Below, piece after piece: positions 36,059 to 44,070 of a stretch of 64,000 nucleotides of DNA (its first letter is position 1; each line of letters starts with the position of its first letter). The notes below the pieces were generated by a model. That model had not been told where the DNA came from, did no database searches, and saw only the letters and a list, made by a program, of their open reading frames with translations. The stretch lies in NCBI RefSeq assembly GCF_900105655.1, contig NZ_LT629787.1, positions 1,922,001-1,986,000 of the forward strand, given 5' to 3'. The position numbers and the translations under genes were made by a program. The DNA comes from Halopseudomonas salegens. Lineage in GTDB: Bacteria; Pseudomonadota; Gammaproteobacteria; Pseudomonadales; Pseudomonadaceae.

Positions 36059-36526
36059 ATGCTGAAAACTCTCCTGATCATTCTTGCCCTGCTCGCGCTG
36101 CTGATCGTGGCTTTTTTCGTCCGCATTTATTGGCAAAACGCGCAAGTACCTGCCCTGGGCCATACACAAGGCCAGCTGACTCCCCTGAGCAGCAAACCCA
36201 ATGGCGTCTCCAGCCAAACCAGCGACGCGGATAAAAAAGTCGAGCCCTGGCCCTTTATTGACGATCAGAGCAGCAGCATGCAGGCCATTATGGCTGCGGT
36301 GCAAAGCTACGGTGAGGCCGACGTGGTTACGCAAGAACCGAATTATCTGCGCGTGGTCTTTGTTACCCCGCGGATGCGCTTTCGTGATGATGCCGAATTC
36401 TATCTGGATGCAGACACCAAGCTGGTGCACTTCCGCTCCGCCAGCCGTGCCGGACATTCTGACATGGGCCTGAACCGCAAACGCCACCAGGCATTAACCC
36501 GCCTGTATCTTGAACAGCAAAACTGA
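36059..36526 (+). CDS. DUF1499 membrane-anchored protein
   Basis: A 155-residue protein with an N-terminal hydrophobic helix (residues 4-22, LLIILALLALLIVAFFVRI) and a DUF1499 domain over most of the rest. The domain shows in YLRVVFVTPRMRFRDDAEFY and LVHFRSASRAGHSDMGLNRKR, which are characteristic. The function of DUF1499 is not established. The stop is followed 8 bases later by the TVP38-flavoprotein gene, so the two form an operon under the palindrome at 36026. An anchored domain facing the periplasm is the simplest topology. Confidence 0.85.
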   Translation: MLKTLLIILALLALLIVAFFVRIYWQNAQVPALGHTQGQLTPLSSKPNGVSSQTSDADKKVEPWPFIDDQSSSMQAIMAAVQSYGEADVVTQEPNYLRVVFVTPRMRFRDDAEFYLDADTKLVHFRSASRAGHSDMGLNRKRHQALTRLYLEQQN

Positions 36527-36534
36527 GGTCACTG

Positions 36535-38679
36535 ATGTCACGCAAGAAAATTCTTCTGCTAGTCGGCCTGGCCACCCTGGTTGCACTGTTTTTCGGGCTG
36601 GAACTGAACCAGTATTTCAACCTGGAAACCATCAAGGCACAGCAACACAGCCTGGAGCAGATGGTCAGTGCCTACCCAGTGCTGGCGGCGGTGATCTATT
36701 TCGGCGCTTACGTCATCATCACTGCTGTCTCGCTACCCGGCGCAGCCTTGATGACATTGATCGGTGGTGCGCTCTTTGGCCTTGGCTGGGGGCTATTGCT
36801 GGTGTCCTTTGCTTCCACTCTGGGCGCCACTCTGGCCATGCTGATCAGCCGTTTTCTCTTGCGTGACTGGGTCAAGGCCAGATTTGGCCGCAAGCTGGAT
36901 CGTATTGATCAGGGCGTCGAGCGTGAAGGCGGTTTTTATCTGTTCGCCCTGCGCCTGGTACCGGCTTTCCCCTTCTTTCTGATCAATCTGGCGATGGGGC
37001 TGACCCGGCTGAAGACCCGCACCTACTGGTGGATCACCCAGGTTGGCATGCTGCCGGGCACCGTGGTCTACGTAAACGCCGGGCGTGAACTCAGCCAGGT
37101 GGATACACTGGGCGGCATTCTGTCCCCCGGTTTGATTGGCGCCTTCGTGTTGCTGGGTCTTTTTCCCTTGATTGCGCGCAAGTTGCTCAATGTCGTACAG
37201 GCACTCAAGGTCTATCGCGGCTGGAACAAACCCAAGGTGTTTGATCGCAACCTGGTGGTGATTGGCGCCGGCAGTGGCGGCCTGGTCAGCGCCTATATCG
37301 CCGCTGCGGTCAAAGCCAACGTCAGCCTGATCGAAAAGCATGCCATGGGTGGCGATTGCCTGAATACCGGCTGTGTGCCCAGCAAGGCACTGATACGCAG
37401 CGCCCGCCTGGCCCATGATATTCGCCAGGCCAAACAGCTGGGCATCTCGGCGGGTGAACCGCAGGTTGATTTTGCCGCCGTGATGGAACGAATTCAGCGG
37501 GTGATCGCGGATATCGAGCCCCACGACTCGGTGGAACGCTACACCGGGCTGGGCGTGGACGTCATCCAGGGCGAAGCCACTATCACCTCGCCCTGGCAGG
37601 TTGAAGTCAACGGCAAGACCCTGACCACACGCAACATCATTATTGCCGCCGGGGCGCAGCCATTCATTCCTGATCTACCCGGCATCGATCAAGTGCCTTG
37701 CTATACTTCAGACAGCATCTGGTCGCTGCGTGAACAGCCCAGACGTCTGCTGGTTCTGGGCGGCGGCCCGATTGGCTGTGAGCTGTCCCAGGCCTTCCAG
37801 CGTCTCGGCAGCCAGGTGATTCAGCTGGAACGCAATAATTGCGTCTTGCCGCGTGAAGACAGCGATACCCGCGAGCTGGTGGAGAACAGCCTGCGCGCGG
37901 ATGGCGTCGAGCTGCATCTGGAACATGCCGCAGAAGCCTTCAGTGCCGAGAACGGCAGCTACCGGATCAGCGTACGCAACCTGGCGACCGATGAAACCCG
38001 TCAGATCGAGTTCGATACCCTGCTGGTCGCTGTCGGCCGCAAGGCCAACACCAGCGGTTACGGCGCAGAGAACCTGGGACTTGAACTGCGGGAAAACGGC
38101 ACCCTGGCCACCAACGAATATCTGGCCACCCGTTACCCGAACATCTTTGCCGTGGGTGATGTTACCGGCCCCTACCAGTTCACCCATGTCGCTGCACACC
38201 AGGCCTGGTATGCCGCCGTCAATGCCCTGTTCGGCAGCCTGAAAGGCTTCAAGGTGGATTATCGGGTCATCCCGCGGGTGACCTTTACCGAGCCGGAAGT
38301 GGCCACGGTGGGCCTGACCGAAAGCGAAGCCAATGAACAGGACGTTGCCTTTGAAGTCACTCGCTACGGCATTGACGACCTGGACCGGGCGATCGCCGAC
38401 AACAGTGCCCACGGCTTCGTCAAGGTACTGACCAAGCCGGGCAAGGACCAGATTCTGGGCGTGACCATTGTCGGTGCGCATGCCGGGGAATTGCTCGCCG
38501 AATATGTGTTCGCCATGAAGCACAATCTGGGGCTGAACAAGATTCTTGGCACTATCCACAGCTACCCGACCCTGGCTGAGGCCAACAAGTTCGCTGCCGG
38601 CGAATGGAAAAAGGCCCATGCACCCCAGGGGGTCCTGCGCTGGGTGGCCCGCTATCATCGCTGGCGCCTGGGCAGTTGA
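36535..38679 (+). CDS. TVP38/TMEM64 membrane domain fused to a disulfide flavoreductase
   Basis: A 714-residue fusion. Residues 1-230 are a SNARE-associated/TVP38-type membrane protein with several helices (ALRLVPAFPFFLINLAMGL is the family core). Residues 238-714 are a pyridine-nucleotide disulfide oxidoreductase: FAD motif VVIGAGSGGLVSAYIAA, redox-active pair Cys275/Cys280 in GGDCLNTGCVPSK, NAD(P) motif LVLGGGPIGCELSQAF, FAD motif NIFAVGDVTGPYQFTH and the interface domain PRVTFTEPEVATVGLTE. The paired cysteines at the C-terminus of mercuric reductase are absent, so it is not MerA. It occurs with arsenosugar-type genes elsewhere as well. The substrate is unknown. The glycosyltransferase gene follows 2 bases later. 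Confidence 0.9.
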   Translation: MSRKKILLLVGLATLVALFFGLELNQYFNLETIKAQQHSLEQMVSAYPVLAAVIYFGAYVIITAVSLPGAALMTLIGGALFGLGWGLLLVSFASTLGATLAMLISRFLLRDWVKARFGRKLDRIDQGVEREGGFYLFALRLVPAFPFFLINLAMGLTRLKTRTYWWITQVGMLPGTVVYVNAGRELSQVDTLGGILSPGLIGAFVLLGLFPLIARKLLNVVQALKVYRGWNKPKVFDRNLVVIGAGSGGLVSAYIAAAVKANVSLIEKHAMGGDCLNTGCVPSKALIRSARLAHDIRQAKQLGISAGEPQVDFAAVMERIQRVIADIEPHDSVERYTGLGVDVIQGEATITSPWQVEVNGKTLTTRNIIIAAGAQPFIPDLPGIDQVPCYTSDSIWSLREQPRRLLVLGGGPIGCELSQAFQRLGSQVIQLERNNCVLPREDSDTRELVENSLRADGVELHLEHAAEAFSAENGSYRISVRNLATDETRQIEFDTLLVAVGRKANTSGYGAENLGLELRENGTLATNEYLATRYPNIFAVGDVTGPYQFTHVAAHQAWYAAVNALFGSLKGFKVDYRVIPRVTFTEPEVATVGLTESEANEQDVAFEVTRYGIDDLDRAIADNSAHGFVKVLTKPGKDQILGVTIVGAHAGELLAEYVFAMKHNLGLNKILGTIHSYPTLAEANKFAAGEWKKAHAPQGVLRWVARYHRWRLGS

Positions 38680-38681
38680 GC

Positions 38682-39344
38682 ATGCGCTTCAGCATGATCA
38701 TGCCGGTGCGCAACGAAGCCGCCGGCATTCAACAGGCACTGGCCTCGCTGCAATCGCAACGGGGCGCTGAGCTTGAAATTATTCTGATTGATGGTGGCAG
38801 CAGCGATGCCACCGTCGAGCTGGCCCAGCCACTGGTCGATCAAGTGCTAAAGAGTCTGCCCGGGCGCGCCAAACAGATGAACACCGGCGCTGCGGTCGCC
38901 CGCGGCGACTGGCTGATCTTTTTGCATGCAGACACCCGTTTACCGTCCAACTTTACCCACATCATTCCCCAGCAAGTCTCTGACTGGGGGCGTTTCGATG
39001 TTCGCCTGGAGCCAACAAGCCCCCTGTTGCAGCTGGTGGCCTGGATGATGAATCAGCGTTCCCGGCTGACCGGCATCTGTACCGGCGACCAGGCCCTGGT
39101 AATCCGGCGCGACCTGTTCGAACAGATCGGTGGCTATGCTGACATACCCTTGATGGAAGACATCGAACTGAGCAAACGCTTGCGGCAGATATGTCACCCC
39201 GCTCGGCTTCGCCCGGCACTGACCACCTCCAGCCGGCGTTGGCAGCAGAACGGCAGCTTGCGCACCATTGCCCTGATGTGGTGGCTGCGCCTGGCCTTCT
39301 GGCTTGGCGTATCGCCGCAGCGCTTGGCTCGTTGGTATCGCTGA
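38682..39344 (+). CDS. TIGR04283-type arsenosugar glycosyltransferase
   Basis: A 220-residue GT-A family 2 glycosyltransferase. The N-terminal MRFSMIMPVRNEAAGIQQAL and EIILIDGGSSDATVELAQ form the nucleotide-sugar fold, and FLHADTRLP carries the acidic DxD-like site. This matches the TIGR04283 family, which databases link to arsenosugar biosynthesis by genomic association. The ATG at 38682 overlaps nothing and is 2 bases after the flavoprotein stop, so translation is coupled. Longer frames upstream lie inside the flavoprotein gene. The sugar and acceptor are not determined experimentally as far as I know. Confidence 0.87.
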   Translation: MRFSMIMPVRNEAAGIQQALASLQSQRGAELEIILIDGGSSDATVELAQPLVDQVLKSLPGRAKQMNTGAAVARGDWLIFLHADTRLPSNFTHIIPQQVSDWGRFDVRLEPTSPLLQLVAWMMNQRSRLTGICTGDQALVIRRDLFEQIGGYADIPLMEDIELSKRLRQICHPARLRPALTTSSRRWQQNGSLRTIALMWWLRLAFWLGVSPQRLARWYR

Positions 39345-39388
39345 GCAAGGTGTGCTGGCGAAGGGATGGCATTATTTAACGTAATCTG

Positions 39389-39427
39389 TATAATCGCTCG
39401 CCGAATACAGGACACCACTCTGGTGTC
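39389..39427 (+). promoter_or_regulatory. Promoter -10 and palindrome before the porin gene
   Basis: A perfect TATAAT (39389-39394) lies 17 bases after ATGGCA, a weak -35. It is followed by a perfect inverted repeat GACACCA-CTC-TGGTGTC (39411-39427). The repeat sits just after the likely transcription start, so it could be an operator or a 5' stem. No U-run follows. Confidence 0.45.
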
Positions 39428-39533
39428 GGCACAGGGATTGAGCCGTTATCTTGACCTGCCATGATGCACGCCCCCCCCTTTGCCCGCCTGATGATGCCTG
39501 ATCCGTATCAGAAGTTCAGTCGAGGAAGACACA

Positions 39534-40994
39534 ATGCATTACGGAAAACAGTTGGCCACTGTCGCCGGTTTTGGGCTCTTGGCTTTATTGCCGCTGGCAA
39601 GCCCGGCCATGACGCTGGAAGAACTGGCCGCTCGGGTCGAGCGTCTGGATGAAGAAAACCAGCAGTTGAAAGCCCGCATTGCCGAGCTGGAAACCAGACA
39701 GTCGGAACCCAATGAGCCTGCTCAGCAGTCAATTGCAACTGCCCGGCAGCAAAGCCGCCCCGAGCTACCCAGCGTCAAACTCGATCACCAACATGCCTAT
39801 ACCATGCTGGATCAGACCACACTGATCAATCGCAAGCAGGAGTACATTCTGCGTAGCAGGCAGTCGGGCGCTCTGGCCGACAACACGGTGTATCTGAGCG
39901 GTGCCATCAACGCCATTGCAAACTATCAAAAGAGCAACACCGAGAGTAAGTTCGGTTATCTGATGCGTCACCCGACCGCTAACAACCAGCGCACGGACAA
40001 GGTCTCGGAAGCCATCATTCATTCTGCGCAACTGGCCCTGACCGCATCTCTGGGCGACTGGACCAACGCGTACATGGAGTTCCTCTACGACCCGCACCAG
40101 AGTTTTGGTACCGGCACAACGACCGACCTGAACCGCAACCAGGTTCAACTGCGCCATGGCTACCTGCTGTTCGGCAACCTGGATCACTCGCCGTTCTATT
40201 TTTCACTCGGTAAAATGACTACCCCCTTCGGCCTGACCGATACACTCAATCCATTTACCTCATCGACAGTCTGGCACGCCTTTGGCGGCCTGGCGTATGG
40301 GGCCAATATCGGCTGGATGCATGAAGGCTGGAATCTGGACATCATGGCCATTCAGGGTGGCGCCCAGTTCCGTGCTGCCAATATGCCGGTGGACGACAGC
40401 AATGTGCCCAGCAAACTGAACAATTTCGCCGTTGATCTCAACTATACGCTGGACCTGTCTGCCGACAGCCACCTGCTGCTGGGCGCGTCCTATATCAAGG
40501 GCAGCCCGTACTGCCAGGATTTCCCGGTAGTGCATTTCAACCCGTGCTCGGACCGCAACGCAGCCTGGGATGCTTATGCGCAATGGAATCACCGCAATTG
40601 GACCGTTCAGGCAGAGTACGCATCGACGCTGGACGAGTGGCCCGGAACCTTCAACCCCAGCCTGCCGCAATACTCCGCCGCCAAGGTCAGCAGCTGGAAC
40701 CTGGGTACCCGCACAGAGCAGCGTGTATTCGGCCAACCGGTGAATTTTTCGCTTGATTTCAGTCGTTTCAAATCCGGCCCCAGTGGCTCGCCCTGGGAAA
40801 AACAGGACCAATGGGTGCTGGGCATGTCAACCTATCTGACCCCCAGCACCAAGATGTTTACCGAGCTCGTTCGGGCCGAAGGCTATGTCCCGCTCAACTT
40901 TGTCAGCGGCGGCAATATGCAACCGGGTGAAACGCACAGTGACACCCATGCCGACAGTTCGATTTTTGTCCTGGGGGCCAACGTCGCCTTCTGA
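39534..40994 (+). CDS. Outer-membrane porin with N-terminal coiled coil (LbtU-like)
   Basis: A 486-residue exported protein: signal peptide residues 1-25 (ending in ASPAM), a periplasmic coiled coil (about 27-55, LEELAARVERLDEENQQLKA), then a beta-barrel ending in GANVAF. The barrel motif FYFSLGKMTTPFGLTDTLNPFT resembles LbtU-type siderophore and other specific porins. LbtU in Legionella imports legiobactin, but the ligand here is unknown. Its place between the two arsenosugar-type glycosyltransferases suggests a link to that set, as exporter or importer. The ribosome site is GAGGAAG. It has its own probable promoter and a palindrome. Confidence 0.75.
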   Translation: MHYGKQLATVAGFGLLALLPLASPAMTLEELAARVERLDEENQQLKARIAELETRQSEPNEPAQQSIATARQQSRPELPSVKLDHQHAYTMLDQTTLINRKQEYILRSRQSGALADNTVYLSGAINAIANYQKSNTESKFGYLMRHPTANNQRTDKVSEAIIHSAQLALTASLGDWTNAYMEFLYDPHQSFGTGTTTDLNRNQVQLRHGYLLFGNLDHSPFYFSLGKMTTPFGLTDTLNPFTSSTVWHAFGGLAYGANIGWMHEGWNLDIMAIQGGAQFRAANMPVDDSNVPSKLNNFAVDLNYTLDLSADSHLLLGASYIKGSPYCQDFPVVHFNPCSDRNAAWDAYAQWNHRNWTVQAEYASTLDEWPGTFNPSLPQYSAAKVSSWNLGTRTEQRVFGQPVNFSLDFSRFKSGPSGSPWEKQDQWVLGMSTYLTPSTKMFTELVRAEGYVPLNFVSGGNMQPGETHSDTHADSSIFVLGANVAF

Positions 40995-41011
40995 TTGCCA
41001 AAACCGGCTGT

Positions 41012-41047
41012 GACTCCTGAGGCGGTTCGACAGATGTCGCAGGAGTC
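41012..41047. other. Nested inverted repeat after the porin gene
   Basis: Outer arms GACTCCTG and CAGGAGTC (41012-41019, 41040-41047) enclose an inner perfect hairpin CGACA-GA-TGTCG (41028-41039). No U-tract follows. It may be an mRNA 3' structure for the porin transcript. Confidence 0.4.
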
Positions 41048-41121
41048 CGGCGCGCCCTATCGATGACTGTCTGATTCAGGCAGAGTAGGTGTCTTCGCCT
41101 GGGTCTGAATGGACATACGCC

Positions 41122-41727
41122 ATGAAGTCACTGCCTTTACTGATTTTCGCCAAGGCGCCAGTTCCGGCTACCGTGAAAACCCGGCTGATCCCGGCACTGG
41201 GCGCAGACGGGGCCTGCACCCTGTATCGACGACTTCTGCGCCATACCCTGCAGCAGACCGCCCACTGGACAGGTCCGCGCGTGCTCTATTGCGCTCCTGA
41301 CAGCAGCCATCCCGAGTTTCGGGCACTTGCCAGCGAATTCGATCTGCAACTGTGCAACCAGCACGGTGACGACCTGGGCATGCGCATGTTCAACGCCCTG
41401 TCTGACCACCCCGAAGGTGCCCTGTTGATCGGCACTGACTGCCCTGATCTTGATTGCAGCCATCTGCAACAGGCAGCCGAGGCGCTGGCCCGTCACCACA
41501 GTGTCTTTCTGCCCAGCGAAGATGGCGGCTATGTACTGGTCGGCCAGCAATCCGCGCATCCGGCACCCTTTGCGGACATGCGCTGGAGCCAGCCAGACGT
41601 CATGTCGCAAAGCCGACAGCGCCTGCATGCGGCCGGTCTGAATTGTTGGCTTGGCCCGACCCTGTGGGATCTGGATGAACCCGAAGACCTGTCGCGTTTG
41701 CAGCTGGATGACCAAGGCGAGTCATGA
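41122..41727 (+). CDS. TIGR04282-type arsenosugar glycosyltransferase
   Basis: A 201-residue protein of the TIGR04282 (DUF2064, CofC-like) family. The fold starts at LLIFAKAPVPATVKTRLIP and has the metal-site region LLIGTDCPDLDCSHLQQA followed by FLPSEDGGYVLVG. The family is linked to arsenosugar clusters and also occurs elsewhere, and database names follow that association. The ATG at 41122 is preferred. The longer GTG start at 41089 has no better ribosome site. It follows the porin after 127 bases that include a nested inverted repeat. Confidence 0.85.
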   Translation: MKSLPLLIFAKAPVPATVKTRLIPALGADGACTLYRRLLRHTLQQTAHWTGPRVLYCAPDSSHPEFRALASEFDLQLCNQHGDDLGMRMFNALSDHPEGALLIGTDCPDLDCSHLQQAAEALARHHSVFLPSEDGGYVLVGQQSAHPAPFADMRWSQPDVMSQSRQRLHAAGLNCWLGPTLWDLDEPEDLSRLQLDDQGES

Positions 41728-41896
41728 GTCGTCAATAATTGCCCACCCCTTCCATCACACTTGCTTATGCAAAGCTATTCCATCCATGGGACATAGTTCA
41801 TCTATTGTCTCAGTGACTATATGGTCGCTATCAATGTCGAGCCCGGTAACGGCCTGTCGACCTACCATCACTCACTGATTGATAAAAGGACGCCCC

Positions 41897-43093
41897 ATGT
41901 TCGAACTCAGCCCCCGCGTCAAGGAACTGAAGCAACAGATCCAGGCCTTTATGGATGAACACATCTACCCCAACGAAAAAGTGTTCTACGAGCAGGTCAA
42001 ACAGAACAAATGGGGCCATCCGCCGATTCTGGAAGAGCTGAAAGCCAAAGCCAAAAGCCAGGGTCTGTGGAACCTGTTTCTGCCCCACTCCGAGCGTGGC
42101 GCCGGTCTGAACAACGAAGAGTACGCCCACCTGTGCGAACTCATGGGCCGGGTATCCTTTGCCGGTGAAGTGTTCAACTGCAACGCGCCCGATACCGGCA
42201 ATATGGAAACCATCGAGCGCTACGGCAACGACGAGCAGAAAGAGCGCTGGCTCAAGCCGCTGCTGGCCGGTGAAATCCGCTCCTGCTTCTCCATGACCGA
42301 GCCCGATGTCGCCTCATCCGACGCCACCAACATCGAGTGCGAAATTCGCCGTGAAGGCGACGAGTACGTCATCAACGGTACCAAGTGGTGGTCCTCCGGG
42401 GCGATGAACGAACACTGCAAGATTGCCATCGTCATGGGCAAGACCAACCCGGATGCGCCCAAGCACCTGCAACAGAGCATGATCCTGGTACCGCTGGACA
42501 CCCCCGGTGTGAAAATCGTCCGTGATCTGCATGTCTTCGGTTATGACCATGCGCCGCACGGCCATGCCGAAATCGAGTACACCAATGTGCGGGTACCCGC
42601 TTCGAACATGCTGCTCGGCGAAGGCCGCGGCTTTGAAATTGCCCAGGGTCGCCTCGGGCCAGGCCGTATTCACCATTGCATGCGTGCCATCGGTCAGGCC
42701 GAACGCGCACTGGAAGCCATGTGCCGCCGTGCCGCTGATCGGGTTGCCTTCGGCAAGCCCATGTACCGCCTCGGCAGCGTACCGGAAATGATCGCCAAAT
42801 CGCGTTGCGAAATCGATCAGGCCCGCCTGCTGACCCTGCACGCAGCACGCAGCATGGACCTGCACGGCAACAAGGTTGCCCGCCAACAGATCGCCATGAT
42901 CAAGGCTGTGGCTCCGACCATGCTGTGCAACGTGATCGATCGTGCCATCCAGATCCACGGTGCCAAGGGTGTCTGTCAGGACAGCTTCCTCGCCTCCGCC
43001 TATGCCAAGGCGCGCACCCTGCGTCTGGCCGACGGTCCGGATGAAGTACACCTGAACACCATCGCCAAGCTGGAAATGGGGCAGTACCTCTAA
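41897..43093 (+). CDS. Acyl-CoA dehydrogenase (ACAD10/11-like)
   Basis: A 398-residue flavoprotein dehydrogenase that introduces a trans-2 double bond or acts on a substituted acyl-CoA. Motifs include [52 protein letters not shown] and the C-terminal [16 protein letters not shown] and [16 protein letters not shown]. These are typical of the branch next to phosphotransferase genes (ACAD11, LvaC-like). The ATG at 41897 has AAAAGGA upstream. A SDR gene follows after a repeat-like element, then an APH-fold kinase. That pairing fits phosphorylation and dehydration of 4-hydroxyacyl-CoAs, a hypothesis here. Confidence 0.9.
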   Translation: MFELSPRVKELKQQIQAFMDEHIYPNEKVFYEQVKQNKWGHPPILEELKAKAKSQGLWNLFLPHSERGAGLNNEEYAHLCELMGRVSFAGEVFNCNAPDTGNMETIERYGNDEQKERWLKPLLAGEIRSCFSMTEPDVASSDATNIECEIRREGDEYVINGTKWWSSGAMNEHCKIAIVMGKTNPDAPKHLQQSMILVPLDTPGVKIVRDLHVFGYDHAPHGHAEIEYTNVRVPASNMLLGEGRGFEIAQGRLGPGRIHHCMRAIGQAERALEAMCRRAADRVAFGKPMYRLGSVPEMIAKSRCEIDQARLLTLHAARSMDLHGNKVARQQIAMIKAVAPTMLCNVIDRAIQIHGAKGVCQDSFLASAYAKARTLRLADGPDEVHLNTIAKLEMGQYL

Positions 43094-43104
43094 AACAGCC
43101 GCAT

Positions 43105-43155
43105 GCGACAAGCTTCTAGCTGCAAGCGGGTTTCACCTGGCTTGCAGCTTGTCGC
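43105..43155. repeat. REP-like hairpin element
   Basis: A long imperfect inverted repeat. The right arm GCTTGCAGCTTGTCGC (43140-43155) pairs with GCGACAAGC and GCTGCAAGC on the left, which are split by a short insert. It sits between the acyl-CoA dehydrogenase and SDR genes and resembles repeated palindromes scattered through pseudomonad intergenic DNA. I see one copy in this window, so repetition in the genome is unproven. Confidence 0.5.
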
Positions 43156-43191
43156 TTGTAACGTGCAGCTCAAGCGCAGCGAGGTTTTTTT

Positions 43192-43956
43192 ATGAGCAAG
43201 CTGTTTGATCTGACCGACAAGGTCGCCATCATCACCGGCTCGACCAAAGGCATCGGCAAAGCCATTGCCGAGGAATATGCCAAAGCCGGGGCCAAGGTGG
43301 TTATCTCCAGCCGCAAGGCGGACATGTGCGAACAGGTCGCCAGTGAACTCCAGGCGCAAGGCTTTGATGCCCTGCCGGTTGCCTGTCACGTGGGTGACAA
43401 GGCGCAACTGCAGAATCTGGTCGACAAGACCCTGGAAGCCTATGGCCAGATTGATATTCTGGTCTGCAACGCCGCTACCAACCCGGTCTATGGCCCGACG
43501 CACAACGTCAGTGATGAGGCCTTTGACAAGATCATGGGCACCAACGTCAAGGGCACCTTCTGGCTGTGCAATATGGCCATCCCGCATATGGTCAAGCAAG
43601 GTGGTGGCAGCATTGTACTGCTGTCCAGCATTGCCGGCCTGCGCGCCAGCGCCAACATCGGGGTCTATGGCATGTCCAAGGCCGCCGAAGCCGGACTGGC
43701 ACGCAACCTGTCGCTGGAATGGGGCCCGCAGAATATCCGCGTCAACAGCATCGCACCGGGGCTGATTCGTACCGATTTTGCCCAGGCATTGCTGGATGAC
43801 CCTGCTCGCCTGCAACGCGTGGAAGAAAAGCTGCCGCTGCGCCGTGTCGGCGAGCCGGTTGATATCGCAGGGGTGGCGCTGTTCCTCGCTTCGGCAGCCG
43901 GTGCCTATGTCACCGGGCAAACCATCGTTGCTGATGGTGGCGATACCATCACCTGA
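43192..43956 (+). CDS. SDR-family oxidoreductase 1
   Basis: A 254-residue short-chain dehydrogenase. The cofactor motif is ITGSTKGIGKAIAEEYA, the NAG-type motif is VCNAATNP (a NAA variant), and the active site Ser-Tyr-Lys is in LLSSIAGL and VYGMSKAAEAGLA. It ends with ASAAGAYVTGQTIVADGGD, a common C-terminal pattern. It probably oxidises or reduces a 3-hydroxyacyl or keto intermediate in the same pathway as its neighbours. A terminator follows (43987-44018), so it is likely the last gene of the dehydrogenase operon. Substrate not determined. Confidence 0.9.
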   Translation: MSKLFDLTDKVAIITGSTKGIGKAIAEEYAKAGAKVVISSRKADMCEQVASELQAQGFDALPVACHVGDKAQLQNLVDKTLEAYGQIDILVCNAATNPVYGPTHNVSDEAFDKIMGTNVKGTFWLCNMAIPHMVKQGGGSIVLLSSIAGLRASANIGVYGMSKAAEAGLARNLSLEWGPQNIRVNSIAPGLIRTDFAQALLDDPARLQRVEEKLPLRRVGEPVDIAGVALFLASAAGAYVTGQTIVADGGDTIT

Positions 43957-43986
43957 TGATAACGATGGATTCAGCAAGCTGTTGTT

Positions 43987-44018
43987 CACGCCAGACACCT
44001 GTCTGGCGTGTTATTTTC
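43987..44018 (+). terminator. Intrinsic terminator after SDR 1
   Basis: A perfect 11-base stem (43987-43997 with 44000-44010) over a two-base loop is followed by TTATTTT. It lies 31 bases after the SDR stop and separates it from the kinase gene. Confidence 0.88.
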
Positions 44019-44070
44019 TAACCATAAGATTGTTTCCAGTCATCCAATAATTAACTACGGGATCTTCAAG

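Noticed and set aside
36535..38679. Mercuric reductase (MerA)
   Set aside because: The active-site pair is present but the C-terminal cysteine pair and heavy-metal-binding N-terminus of MerA are not, and no mer genes are nearby.
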